12,275 bases of DNA from Gammaproteobacteria bacterium (GCA_030431185.1 JAUIJO010000079.1:1-12275); one strand, 5' to 3'; positions 1 to 6,487 are shown, counted from the first letter of the stretch. Numbers and translations are program-made. Notes: generated by a model from the sequence alone, not told the origin.

Positions 1-585
1 CATGAAGGCGGCGGCATCGTAGCCGTGGTTGATCGCGTTGACGAAGACGTTGTTGACGTCGAGCAGCAGGTCGCAGTCGGCCTCCACCAGCACGGCATTG
101 ATGAAGTCCGCCTCGGGCATGCCGGCATGCGGCGCCGCGTAGTAGGACACGTTCTCGACCGCGATGCGGCGCCCGACGATGTCCTGGGCCTGGCGGATCC
201 GCGCGGCGACATGGTGCACGGCTTCCTCGGTGAACGGGATGGGCAGCAGGTCGTAGAGCTGGCCATCGTCGCTGCAATAGCTCAGGTGTTCGCTGTAGAG
301 CGCGACGCGATGCCGGTCCAGGAACTGTCGGGTCCGGGCGAGGAAGGTCTCGTCGAGCGGCGCACAGCCGCCCAGCGACAACGACAGGCCGTGGCAGGTG
401 ATGGGGTGGCGGGCGCTGAGTGTCTCCAGCGCCTCGCCGAGTCGACCGCCGACCCCGATCCAGTTCTCCGGCGCGCATTCGAGGAAATCGAAAGCGCCCG
501 CATCCGCGGCCTGCAAGGGGGCGAGCAGGGCCCGCCGCAGGCCGAGGCCGGCGGCGTTGGAGGGAATGGACCGGGTGGCGGTCAT
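1..585 (-). CDS. hvfB: DUF692 multi-iron RiPP-modifying enzyme, HvfB/BufB type (partial, C-terminus off the window)
   Basis: The frame is open from an ATG at 585 to the window edge, giving the first 195 residues of a family usually about 270-290 residues long. Family-typical blocks appear in order: E36-C-A-P-E-N-W42, H65-G-L-S-L-S-L-G-G, Y97-S-E-H-L-S-Y, D112-L-L-P-I-P-F-T-E-E, E144-N-V-S-Y-Y, and D176-V-N-N-V-F-V-N-A-I-N-H-G-Y. These match DUF692 (MbnB/BufB/HvfB), TIM-barrel enzymes with a multinuclear iron site. H65, H100, E144, D176/N178 and H187 are the likely metal ligands by family analogy. Known members work with a partner (MbnC, or HvfC of DUF2063) to turn precursor cysteines into copper-binding groups; in HvfA-type systems these are oxazolone/thioamide pairs on EGKCG motifs. 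The gene starts 20 bases after the hvfA stop codon, so the two form one operon. Its ribosome site is weak, suggesting less enzyme than precursor. The family is certain; the substrate is inferred from the neighbour. Confidence 0.93.
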   Translation of the reverse strand, partial: MTATRSIPSNAAGLGLRRALLAPLQAADAGAFDFLECAPENWIGVGGRLGEALETLSARHPITCHGLSLSLGGCAPLDETFLARTRQFLDRHRVALYSEHLSYCSDDGQLYDLLPIPFTEEAVHHVAARIRQAQDIVGRRIAVENVSYYAAPHAGMPEADFINAVLVEADCDLLLDVNNVFVNAINHGYDAAAFM

Positions 586-605
586 TTCAGTGGGGCCGGC
601 CGGGG

Positions 606-1022
606 TCAGGCCATGCCACCGCACTTGCCTTCGCCGCACTTGCCCTCGGCGCCCTTGTCACCGCCGCAGGAGCCTTCGGCACCCTTGTCGGCGCCGCACG
701 AGCCTTCGTGGCCGGCCTTGAACTCGGCCTCGCTGATCTGGCCGTCCTTGTCGGTGTCGTACTTGGCGAAGCGGCTGCCGTCGCCATCGTGGGCGGCGGC
801 GAACTCGGCCATCGACACCGAGCCGCTGTTGTCGGCATCCATCTTCTCGACACCGCACTTGCCCTCGCCGCACTTGCCTTCCGCGGCCTTCTCGGCCTGG
901 CCGGCGCCCAGCATGTAACCGCTCGCCAGGTCGGTCATGGCGAACGCGGAGGACGACAGGGCGAGGCCTCCGAGGAGGGTGGCGCCGACGGCGAGTGCGA
1001 TGGGCTTCTTGTGGCTGTTCAT
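606..1022 (-). CDS. hvfA: HvfA/bufferin-like RiPP metallophore precursor with EGKCG motifs and a central EF-hand pair
   Basis: This is a 138-residue secreted protein. Residues 1-28 look like a Sec signal peptide (K5K6 then a hydrophobic core), with cleavage expected after A26-F-A28. Next comes the M-T-D-L-A-S-G-Y-M-L stretch often seen in HvfA-like proteins. Paired EGKCG motifs lie at 48-57 and again at 126-135, and two EGSCG variants at 106-110 and 116-120, so there are six cysteines (51, 56, 109, 119, 129, 134). Two canonical EF-hand loops lie between them: D62-x-D64-x-S66-G-x-x-x-x-x-E73 and D89-x-D91-x-D93-G-x-x-x-x-x-E100. In HvfA systems the EGKCG cysteines are modified by the DUF692 enzyme and bind copper; the next gene encodes that enzyme. 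The ATG at 1022 is chosen because AGAAGGA lies 8 bases upstream. An in-frame ATG at 1148 overlaps the proposed -10 element and is rejected. A role in periplasmic or secreted copper buffering is inferred. An ordinary EF-hand protein is the alternative, but the motifs and operon argue against it. Confidence 0.93.
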   Translation of the reverse strand: MNSHKKPIALAVGATLLGGLALSSSAFAMTDLASGYMLGAGQAEKAAEGKCGEGKCGVEKMDADNSGSVSMAEFAAAHDGDGSRFAKYDTDKDGQISEAEFKAGHEGSCGADKGAEGSCGGDKGAEGKCGEGKCGGMA

Positions 1023-1030
1023 GACGTGGT

Positions 1031-1037
1031 TCCTTCT
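1031..1037 (-). promoter_or_regulatory. Ribosome binding site of hvfA
   Basis: The minus strand reads AGAAGGA, ending 8 bases before the ATG at 1022. It decides the start of hvfA against the longer in-frame ATG at 1148. Confidence 0.75.
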
Positions 1038-1145
1038 CTGTTGGTGGGACGCGTGCCGCGCCGCTCCGTTGGGATGAAGTCGATACAGCTGCATGTCGCA
1101 TGACGGTGGCCGTCCAAAGGCGACGGACCCGCTCGACACAGTACT

Positions 1146-1174
1146 CATACGCCGGATCGCGTCGCGCGGTTACA
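1146..1174 (-). promoter_or_regulatory. Candidate ECF sigma-factor promoter of the hvfA-hvfB operon
   Basis: On the minus strand TGTAACC (1168-1174) is followed after 16 bases by CGTATG (1146-1151). A -35 box with an AAC core and a CGT-containing -10 box at 16-base spacing is the usual form of an ECF (group IV) sigma promoter. Transcription would start near 1139 and give a leader of about 115 bases. Several characterised HvfA/bufferin operons are under ECF sigma factors, so the assignment fits. The cognate sigma factor is not visible here. The TGTAACC core resembles a Pho half-site, but no second half-site lies 11 bases away. Confidence 0.65.
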
Positions 1175-1330
1175 CCTGGCGCCCATGATTGCGCCTCCCG
1201 GGGCGCCTGCGCCCTGTTTCGTTCAGTAATCGTTCACGGGAAAACAAGCGGCCACGACATGCTGCAATGCGGCACGACGTCGCCTGGCCATGACCCACGC
1301 GGGCAGATCCCCAGCGCCAAGCCAAAACGG

Positions 1331-1353
1331 AAAAGGCCGCGAAAACCGCGGCC
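1331..1353 (-). terminator. Rho-independent terminator after phoU
   Basis: On the minus strand a 7-bp GC stem (GGCCGCG/CGCGGCC, 1335-1341 with 1347-1353, 5-base loop) is followed at once by TTTT and, two bases later, by a GTTTT run. It sits about 85 bases beyond the phoU stop codon and would end the pst-phoU transcript, insulating the hvfA promoter. Confidence 0.75.
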
Positions 1354-1398
1354 CCAATGATCACCGGCAAACAAGCGACACCCGCCCGACAATCCACG

Positions 1399-1433
1399 AA
1401 TCACGAATCACCAATCACCAATCACCAATCACC
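1399..1433. repeat. Heptamer tandem repeat AATCACC/AATCACG
   Basis: Five tandem 7-base units are visible: one AATCACG and four AATCACC. A diverged copy (AATCCACG) lies just before at 1391. The array lies 6 bases beyond the phoU stop codon, between it and the terminator, and is lower in GC than its surroundings. No function can be read from it; slipped-strand copy-number variation is possible. Confidence 0.85.
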
Positions 1434-1438
1434 ACCCA

Positions 1439-2149
1439 TCACGGCCCCGTCGTCGTGCTCGAGTCGTCGCGCTTCTCGCGCGGCGGCAGTTCGTCCTCGC
1501 CCTTAACGAGGAACCAGACGTTCTCGGCGATGTTGGTCGCATGGTCGCCGATCCGCTCGATGTTCTTGGCCATGAACAGCAGGTGGGTGCAGGCGGTGAT
1601 GCTGCGTGCATCCTCCATCATGTAGGTCAGCAGTTCGCGGAACAGTCCCGTGTAGGCGACGTCGATCTCGGCGTCGCGGGTGCGGATGCTCTTGGCCGCT
1701 TCCACGTCGTTGTCGCGATAGGCGACCAGGACGTCGCGGACCTGCTTGACCGCCAGGGTGCCGATCGCGTGCAGGCCGGCCACGTGTGGCAGGGCGGGCA
1801 TGAGGTTGAGCGCCGTCGAGCGCTTGGCGACGTTGGCCGCGTAGTCGCCAATGCGCTCGATGTCGGAGGCGATGCGGATGGCGGCGAGGATCTCGCGCAG
1901 GTCGCGCGCCATCGGGCCGCGCAAGGCGAGTTTCATGACGTCATGGCTGATTTCCTGCTCCAGCGCGTCGATCGCTTCGTCGTTGGCGATGATGCGTTCG
2001 GCGGCCTTGTCGTCCCGGCGCTCGACCACGTCGAGGGCTGCTTCGAGCTGCGACGCCGCCATTTCGCCCATCCGGAGGGTTTCGTCGAGGAGGCGCTTCT
2101 GCTCGTCGTCGTAGCTTTTGACGATGTGGTCGTGCATGTCGGTACTCAT
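1439..2149 (-). CDS. phoU: Phosphate transport system regulatory protein PhoU
   Basis: A 236-residue all-helical protein, the normal length for PhoU. It links the PstSCAB transporter to the PhoR sensor kinase so that the Pho regulon is switched off when phosphate is plentiful (family knowledge). The two homologous three-helix halves are visible through their metal-binding motifs: D96-I-E-R-I-G-D102 in the first and N196-I-E-R-I-G-D202 in the second. The C-terminus is charged and probably disordered. The ATG at 2149 is supported by AGGA on the minus strand 7 bases upstream. phoU is the last gene of the operon, 98 bases after pstB, with a palindromic hairpin in that gap and an intrinsic terminator after the stop codon. 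Confidence 0.97.
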   Translation of the reverse strand: MSTDMHDHIVKSYDDEQKRLLDETLRMGEMAASQLEAALDVVERRDDKAAERIIANDEAIDALEQEISHDVMKLALRGPMARDLREILAAIRIASDIERIGDYAANVAKRSTALNLMPALPHVAGLHAIGTLAVKQVRDVLVAYRDNDVEAAKSIRTRDAEIDVAYTGLFRELLTYMMEDARSITACTHLLFMAKNIERIGDHATNIAENVWFLVKGEDELPPREKRDDSSTTTGP

Positions 2150-2217
2150 GTTCGGGTCCTGTCTCTTGACGGGGTTCGCGGTGGCGCGTGCCGTGGACGG
2201 GAGGAGGATGGGGAGGT

Positions 2218-2240
2218 CGGCCCGCGACGCGTCGCGGCCG
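2218..2240. other. Hairpin in the pstB-phoU gap
   Basis: A 16-base perfect palindrome (CCGCGACGCGTCGCGG, 2222-2237) is extended by three further pairs across one bulged base. It begins 7 bases beyond the pstB stop codon and has no T-run. It may protect the 3' end of upstream mRNA or weaken read-through into phoU. The structure is visible; the role is inferred. Confidence 0.55.
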
Positions 2241-2247
2241 GGGTGGA

Positions 2248-3105
2248 TCAGCCGAAACGACCGGTGATGTAGTCCTCGGTCTGCTGCTTGGTGGGCGAGG
2301 AGAAGATGTCGTCGGTGCGGCCGTGCTCGATGAGGTCGCCCAGGTACATGAAGGCCGTGTAGTCGGAGACGCGGGCCGCCTGCTGCATGTTGTGCGTGAC
2401 GATCGCGATGGTGTAGTCGAGCTTGAGCTCCTCGACCAGTTGTTCGATGCGGCTGGTGGAGATCGGGTCCAGCGCCGAGGTCGGCTCGTCGAGCAACAGC
2501 ACGTCCGGGCGCAGGGCGACGGCGCGCGCGATGCACAGGCGCTGCTGCTGGCCACCCGACAGCCCGAGGGCGCTCTGGCCCAGCTTGTCCTTGACCTCGT
2601 CCCACAGCGCGCCCTGGCGCAGGGCTTCCTCGACGCGGTCCGCCATCTCGGACTTCGACAGCTTCTCGTGGTGGCGGATCGCGTAGGCCACGTTCTCGAA
2701 GATCGTCATCGGGAACGGCACCGGTTTCTGGAACACCATGCCGACCTTGCTGCGCAGGCGGTTCATCGGGTACTTCGCATCGAGGATGTTCTCGCCGTCC
2801 AGCAACACCTGGCCGGTGGCGCGCAGCTTGGGATACAGCGCGTAGATGCGGTTGAAGATGCGCAGCAGCGTCGACTTGCCGCAACCCGACGGCCCGATCA
2901 GCGCGGTGACGCGCTTCTCCGGGATGTCGAGGTCGATGCTCTTGAGCGCATGGAATCCGTCGTAGTGGAAGTCCAGGCCTCGCGCCGACACCTTGACCGG
3001 GGCGTCGGCGAGGACATCGCCATCGCGCCGGGGCGTGGCCAGGGAAATACGGGCGTCGTTCATGACCGGGTTCCGGGAAACGTCAGGGGAGGATAGATCA
3101 GTCAT
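2248..3105 (-). CDS. pstB: Phosphate ABC transporter ATP-binding protein PstB
   Basis: A 285-residue cytoplasmic ATPase that drives phosphate import with PstA and PstC. Walker A G71-P-S-G-C-G-K-S-T79, Q-loop Q126, ABC signature L182-S-G-G-Q-Q-Q-R, Walker B L203-L-L-D-E-P, D-loop S210-A-L-D and H-loop H238 are all present. The C-terminus D-Y-I-T-G-R-F-G is typical of PstB. The ATG at 3105 overlaps the end of pstA by 8 bases and has AGAGGA 6 bases upstream, so the two are translationally coupled. This start gives about 27 more N-terminal residues than E. coli PstB (257 residues). An internal ATG (M15) would shorten this, but it has no comparable site. Confidence 0.97.
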   Translation of the reverse strand: MTDLSSPDVSRNPVMNDARISLATPRRDGDVLADAPVKVSARGLDFHYDGFHALKSIDLDIPEKRVTALIGPSGCGKSTLLRIFNRIYALYPKLRATGQVLLDGENILDAKYPMNRLRSKVGMVFQKPVPFPMTIFENVAYAIRHHEKLSKSEMADRVEEALRQGALWDEVKDKLGQSALGLSGGQQQRLCIARAVALRPDVLLLDEPTSALDPISTSRIEQLVEELKLDYTIAIVTHNMQQAARVSDYTAFMYLGDLIEHGRTDDIFSSPTKQQTEDYITGRFG

Positions 3106-3985
3106 TGGGGATCCTCTTGCGCACCAGCAGGGCGCGCGCGACCAGGCTCACGAGGAGCACGAACAGGGCCAGGACCAGGGCACCGGCCCAGGCGAGGGTC
3201 TGCCATGACTCGTACGGGCTGCCGGCGAACTGGTACATCACCACCGGCACGCTGGCCATCGGCTGGAACACGTCGGTGCTCCAGTACTGGTTGCCGAAGG
3301 CGGTGAACAGCAGGGGGGCGGTTTCGCCCGAGATGCGCGCCAGCGCCAGCAGCACGCCGGTGATGATGCCGGCCGACGCGCTGCGGTACATGACCTGCAC
3401 GATGACCTTCCATTGCGGCACGCCGAGCGAAAGCGCCGCTTCGCGCATCTGTCCCGGCACCAGCCGGAGCATCTCGTCGGTGGTGCGAACGACCACCGGC
3501 AGGACGATGAACGCCAGCGACACCGAACCGGCGAGCGCCGAGAAGTTGCCGCCGCTCTGGGCGACGATCAGCGTATAGACGAACAGGCCCAGCACGATCG
3601 AGGGTGCCGACAGCAGGATGTCGTTGACGAAACGCACCACGGTGCCGAGTTTGCGGCCGGCGCCGTATTCGGCGAGCCAGGTGCCCGCGGCCACGCCCAG
3701 CGGCGTGCCGATCAGGATGGCCATGATGCACATCACCGCGCTGCCGAAGAAGGCATTGCGCAGGCCCCCCTCCTGCATCGGCGGCGGCGTGTCCTGCGTG
3801 AACAGCGCCCAGTCGATGCCGCCGATCGCCTTCGCGAACAGCGTCCACAGGATCCAGCCCAGGAAGAACAGGCCGAACGCGGCGGCGGCGCAGGCCAGCG
3901 CGATCGCCACCGCATTGAATGCCTTGCGGCGACGGAACAGCGCATCGGCGGTCCGCAGTCGCGCGTCCTGGCGGGTGGTGGCCAT
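3098..3985 (-). CDS. pstA: Phosphate ABC transporter permease PstA
   Basis: A 295-residue inner-membrane permease, almost the same length as E. coli PstA. Six hydrophobic segments are visible at roughly 24-50, 80-105, 127-142, 153-168, 203-221 and 263-285. The EAA loop that docks on the ATPase is E182-A-A-L-S-L-G-V-P-Q-W-K-V. It is followed by the PstA-typical R217-I-S-G-E-T-A-P-L-L-F. It forms the membrane channel with PstC. The start overlaps the pstC stop codon by one base (TGATG) and has a very strong AAGGAGG site 7 bases upstream (3993-3999). It ends 8 bases inside pstB. Confidence 0.97.
   Translation of the reverse strand: MATTRQDARLRTADALFRRRKAFNAVAIALACAAAAFGLFFLGWILWTLFAKAIGGIDWALFTQDTPPPMQEGGLRNAFFGSAVMCIMAILIGTPLGVAAGTWLAEYGAGRKLGTVVRFVNDILLSAPSIVLGLFVYTLIVAQSGGNFSALAGSVSLAFIVLPVVVRTTDEMLRLVPGQMREAALSLGVPQWKVIVQVMYRSASAGIITGVLLALARISGETAPLLFTAFGNQYWSTDVFQPMASVPVVMYQFAGSPYESWQTLAWAGALVLALFVLLVSLVARALLVRKRIPND
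3112..3117 (-). promoter_or_regulatory. Ribosome binding site fixing the pstB start
   Basis: The minus strand reads AGAGGA 6 bases before the ATG at 3105, inside the last codons of pstA. It supports the longer PstB N-terminus. Confidence 0.7.
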
Positions 3986-4953
3986 CAGTTGCCCTCCTTC
4001 CTGGACAGCTGGTGGAGCATCAGGCGCGCGATGGCGAGCACCACGAAGGTCACGATGAACAACACGAAGCCCAGCAACAGCAACGCCGAGCGGTAGGTTT
4101 CGGTGGCCTCGCCGAAGTCATTGGCGATCAGCGCGGCGATGGTGGTGCCGGGTTCCAGCAGCGAGGGCGAGAAACGCACGCTGTTGCCGACCACGAACGC
4201 CACCGCCATCGTTTCGCCCAGGGCCCGCCCCAGGCCCAGGAAGATGCCGCCGATGACCGCCGAGCGGGTGTAGGGCAGCACGATGTCCCAGCTGACTTCC
4301 CACTTGGTCGCGCCCAGCGCGTAGGCCGATTCCTTCAGCCGGGTGGGCACGGTCAGGAAGACCTCGCGCATCACCGAGGAGATGAAGGGGATCACCATGA
4401 TGGACAGCACGATGCCCGCGGTCAGCATGCCGATGCCCAGGGGCGGTCCCTGGAACACCGCGCCGATGAGCGGCAGCGTGCCGAGATGCTCGTTGAGCCA
4501 TGGCGTGACGTATTCGGTCATCACCGGCACGAGTACGAACAGGCCCCACATGCCGTAGATGATGGAGGGGATGCCGGCCAGCAGTTCGATCGCGGTGCCG
4601 ATGGGGCCGCGCGCCCAGCGCGGCGCGACCTCGGTCAGGAAGAACGCAATGCCGAAGCTCACCGGCACCGCGATCAGCATGGCGATGAGGGCGGTGACGA
4701 TGGTGCCGTAGATCGGCACGAGCGCGCCGTACTTGTCCTCGACCGGGTTCCACTCGGTGGTGGTGAAGAAGTCCAGCCCGCTGGTGGCCAGCACCTGGCG
4801 ACCGCCCCACAGCATCGACAGCGCGGCGCCGGCCAGCGCGACCAGCACCAGCACGACGGTACCGACGAGCAGGTAGCGGAACCAGCGGTCGTGTCGCGCG
4901 TCCTTGATGTCCCGGGTGCTGGGGGCGCTGGCGGGCACTGTGATCGCGTTCAT
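3985..4953 (-). CDS. pstC: Phosphate ABC transporter permease PstC
   Basis: A 322-residue inner-membrane permease, close to the usual length of about 319. Hydrophobic segments lie at about 28-48, 83-106, 125-145, 175-195, 232-256 and 288-312. The EAA loop is E208-S-A-Y-A-L-G-A-T-K-W-E-V, followed by the PstC-typical G242-R-A-L-G-E-T-M-A-V-A-F-V-V-G-N. It pairs with PstA and receives phosphate from PstS. The ATG at 4953 leaves a 206-base gap to pstS that holds REP-like hairpins. The ribosome site is weak, which fits lower expression of the permease than of the receptor. Confidence 0.97.
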   Translation of the reverse strand: MNAITVPASAPSTRDIKDARHDRWFRYLLVGTVVLVLVALAGAALSMLWGGRQVLATSGLDFFTTTEWNPVEDKYGALVPIYGTIVTALIAMLIAVPVSFGIAFFLTEVAPRWARGPIGTAIELLAGIPSIIYGMWGLFVLVPVMTEYVTPWLNEHLGTLPLIGAVFQGPPLGIGMLTAGIVLSIMVIPFISSVMREVFLTVPTRLKESAYALGATKWEVSWDIVLPYTRSAVIGGIFLGLGRALGETMAVAFVVGNSVRFSPSLLEPGTTIAALIANDFGEATETYRSALLLLGFVLFIVTFVVLAIARLMLHQLSRKEGN

Positions 4954-4982
4954 TCAGGGGTACCGGGACTCTCGTGGATCCT

Positions 4983-5112
4983 GCCTGCGCAGGCGGGGTG
5001 CGGCGACGTGTCAGCGCCAGGATGTTCCGTTGCAATGGCCCGTGAGGGCCGCGACCACGGATGCATGCGCGCGCGTGGACGGGACATGCCGGATCCCCGC
5101 CTGCGCGGGGAT
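4983..5112. repeat. Pair of REP-like palindromes between pstS and pstC
   Basis: One palindrome is GCCTGCGCAGGC at 4983-4994. The other is an 8-bp stem ATCCCCGC/GCGGGGAT with a 4-base loop at 5093-5112. Both sit next to GGATCC and share the CCTGCGC core of the REP family that is widespread between genes in high-GC proteobacteria. Read through, such elements give typical nonsense peptides like IPAQAG or IPACAGMT, as here. Their position, just after the receptor gene inside the operon, suggests mRNA stabilisation or attenuation (inference). Confidence 0.75.
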
Positions 5113-5126
5113 GACGCAACGGCAGA

Positions 5127-5151
5127 CGCGCCCGTGCATGGCACGGGCGCG
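5127..5151 (-). other. Strong hairpin just after pstS (mRNA stabiliser or attenuator)
   Basis: An 11-bp perfect stem (CGCGCCCGTGC/GCACGGGCGCG, 5127-5137 with 5141-5151) has a 3-base loop. It lies 8 bases past the pstS stop codon. It has no T-run, so it is unlikely to stop transcription fully. It could block 3' exonucleases and raise PstS above PstCAB. Confidence 0.65.
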
Positions 5152-5159
5152 CCGTCGCA

Positions 5160-6254
5160 TCACTTGAACTCGGCGGCCCAGTAGGACTCGATCTGCTGGA
5201 CCAGCTCGGCCGGCAGCGGCACGTAGTGCAGCTCGGATGCCTGCGCCTGTCCGTTCTCGAAGGCCCACTTGAAGAAGGCCATGGCGTCGGCGCTGCGCTT
5301 GGCATCCTTGGGCTGCTTGTACATCAGGATGAAGTTGGTCGCGGTGATCGGCCATGCATCGGCGCCCGGGGCATTGGTGATCACCAGGTGGAAGTCCTGC
5401 GTGTTCGCCCAGTCCGCGGTCGCCGCGGCGGCCTGGAAGCTCTCCGCGCTCGGCGTCACCCAGTTGCCCGCCGCGTTCTGCAGGGTGGTGTAGGCCATGT
5501 TGTTCTGGATCGCGTAGGCCAGCTCGACATAGCCGATGGAGCCCTTGATCTGCTGCACGTAGGAGGCCACGCCCTCGTTGCCCTTGCCGCCGACGCCGTC
5601 GACCCACTTCACCGACTTGCCCTCGCCGACGCTGTCCTTCCACGACGGGCTGACCTTGGACAGGTAGTTGGTGAAGTTGAAGGTGGTGCCGGAACCGTCG
5701 GAACGGTGCACCAGGGTGATCTTGACGTCCGGCAGGGCGACGCCGGGGTTGGCGGCGGCGATGGCCGGATCGTTCCACTTGGCGACCTTGCCCAGGTAGA
5801 TGTCGGCGAGCAGCTCGCCGGTCAGGCGCAACTGGCCGGGGGCGATGCCTTCCACGTTCAGCACCGGGACCACGCCGCCGATGGCGGAGGGGAACTGGCC
5901 CAGGCCGGCCTCGGCCAGCTCTTCCGGGCTCAGCGGCGCATCGGACGAACCGAAGTCGACCGTGCCGCCCTTGATCTGGGCGATGCCGCCGCCCGAACCG
6001 ATCGACTGGTAATTGACCTTGGCGCCGGTCTGCGCGTTGTAGTCGCTGGACCACTTCGAGATCAGCGGGAAGATGAAGGTGGCGCCGGCACCGGTGATCT
6101 CGGCAGCAACCTTGTCGCCTGCGGCAGTATCGGTGCTGGCCGGGGCGGTGGCACCATCGGCGGTCGCCGGGGCGTCGGTCGACGGCTTGCAGGCGGCCAG
6201 GGCCAGCGTGGTGGCGAGGGCGAGGACGGCGAAACGGGCCGGGGAGGATTTCAT
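5160..6254 (-). CDS. pstS: Phosphate-binding lipoprotein PstS
   Basis: A 364-residue periplasmic phosphate receptor of the PstSCAB importer. Residues 1-21 form a lipoprotein signal with lipobox L19-A-A-C22, and an Ala/Thr/Asp-rich linker runs to about residue 48. So it is predicted to be membrane-anchored, unlike the soluble E. coli PstS. Phosphate-binding blocks are clear: G55-A-G-A-T-F60, S84-I-G-S-G-G-G, D100-F-G-S-S-D-A, and R184-S-D-G-S-G-T-T-F. Lys at +2 after Cys22 is compatible with outer-membrane sorting, though rules for this group are uncertain. The ATG at 6254 has CGGAG 5 bases upstream. A Pho box lies 65 bases upstream, so pstS heads the pst-phoU operon. It is followed by a hairpin and REP-like elements before pstC. 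Confidence 0.97.
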   Translation of the reverse strand: MKSSPARFAVLALATTLALAACKPSTDAPATADGATAPASTDTAAGDKVAAEITGAGATFIFPLISKWSSDYNAQTGAKVNYQSIGSGGGIAQIKGGTVDFGSSDAPLSPEELAEAGLGQFPSAIGGVVPVLNVEGIAPGQLRLTGELLADIYLGKVAKWNDPAIAAANPGVALPDVKITLVHRSDGSGTTFNFTNYLSKVSPSWKDSVGEGKSVKWVDGVGGKGNEGVASYVQQIKGSIGYVELAYAIQNNMAYTTLQNAAGNWVTPSAESFQAAAATADWANTQDFHLVITNAPGADAWPITATNFILMYKQPKDAKRSADAMAFFKWAFENGQAQASELHYVPLPAELVQQIESYWAAEFK

Positions 6255-6318
6255 GGTGACTCCGTGACTGGGGTTCGAGCCGGACTGCCCGGCGGTTGGT
6301 GCTATGAAATGATGTTTT

Positions 6319-6336
6319 TGTTACACCCCTGTTACA
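6319..6336 (-). promoter_or_regulatory. Pho box (PhoB site) upstream of pstS
   Basis: The minus strand reads TGTAACA-GGGG-TGTAACA: two identical 7-base half-sites with an 11-base repeat distance, the geometry of a PhoB box (consensus CTGTCAT-N4-CTGTCAY). A -10-like TCATAGC follows at about 6301-6307. It predicts phosphate-starvation induction of pstS-pstC-pstA-pstB-phoU. Confidence 0.78.
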
Positions 6337-6347
6337 TGTGCGGCCTT

Positions 6348-6377
6348 AATCCCTAGTCGATTGAAAAACAAGGGATT
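6348..6377. promoter_or_regulatory. Inverted repeat upstream of the pstS Pho box
   Basis: AATCCCT (6348-6354) and AGGGATT (6371-6377) are perfect inverse copies 16 bases apart. They lie 11 bases upstream of the Pho box in locally AT-richer DNA. It could be an operator for a second regulator; no known site is recognised. Confidence 0.35.
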
Positions 6378-6487
6378 TCATGCCGGGGCCGGAGGCCTTC
6401 CGGGGCGACGTTGCACGTGCGTGACACAAATCGGCCATCGCGCGCGGTGGTTCCCGCGGAGCGTGGGGCGCGAGACCGGGGCGCCAG

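Larger units (their letters stand above)
1175..1438. other. Intergenic spacer between phoU and the hvfA promoter
   Basis: With the hvfA promoter and leader, about 416 bases separate hvfA from phoU. This part holds the phoU terminator (1331-1353) and a heptamer repeat (1399-1433). I see no credible gene. A 75-codon minus-strand frame at 1170-1397 starts inside the repeat region, reads through the terminator and has no ribosome site. Confidence 0.6.

Noticed and set aside
25..918. A 297-codon plus-strand frame with His-Leu-Pro-Ser repeats.
   Set aside because: It is antisense to hvfB and hvfA; the repeats are the complement of the EGKCG codons. The minus-strand proteins have clear family motifs.
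1023..1148. Longer hvfA start at the ATG at 1148.
   Set aside because: It overlaps the proposed -10 element, has no ribosome site, and would bury the signal peptide behind 42 unrelated residues.
1168..1174. TGTAACC upstream of hvfA as a Pho half-site.
   Set aside because: No partner half-site lies 11 bases away, and a good CGTATG box follows at 16 bases, so an ECF promoter fits better.
1170..1397. Small minus-strand frame with a hydrophobic stretch, possible small membrane protein.
   Set aside because: It reads through the phoU terminator hairpin, has no ribosome site and overlaps the hvfA promoter.
3919..5184. A 421-codon plus-strand frame rich in His, Gln, Asp and Arg.
   Set aside because: It is antisense to pstC and pstA and has the composition expected of a high-GC shadow frame.
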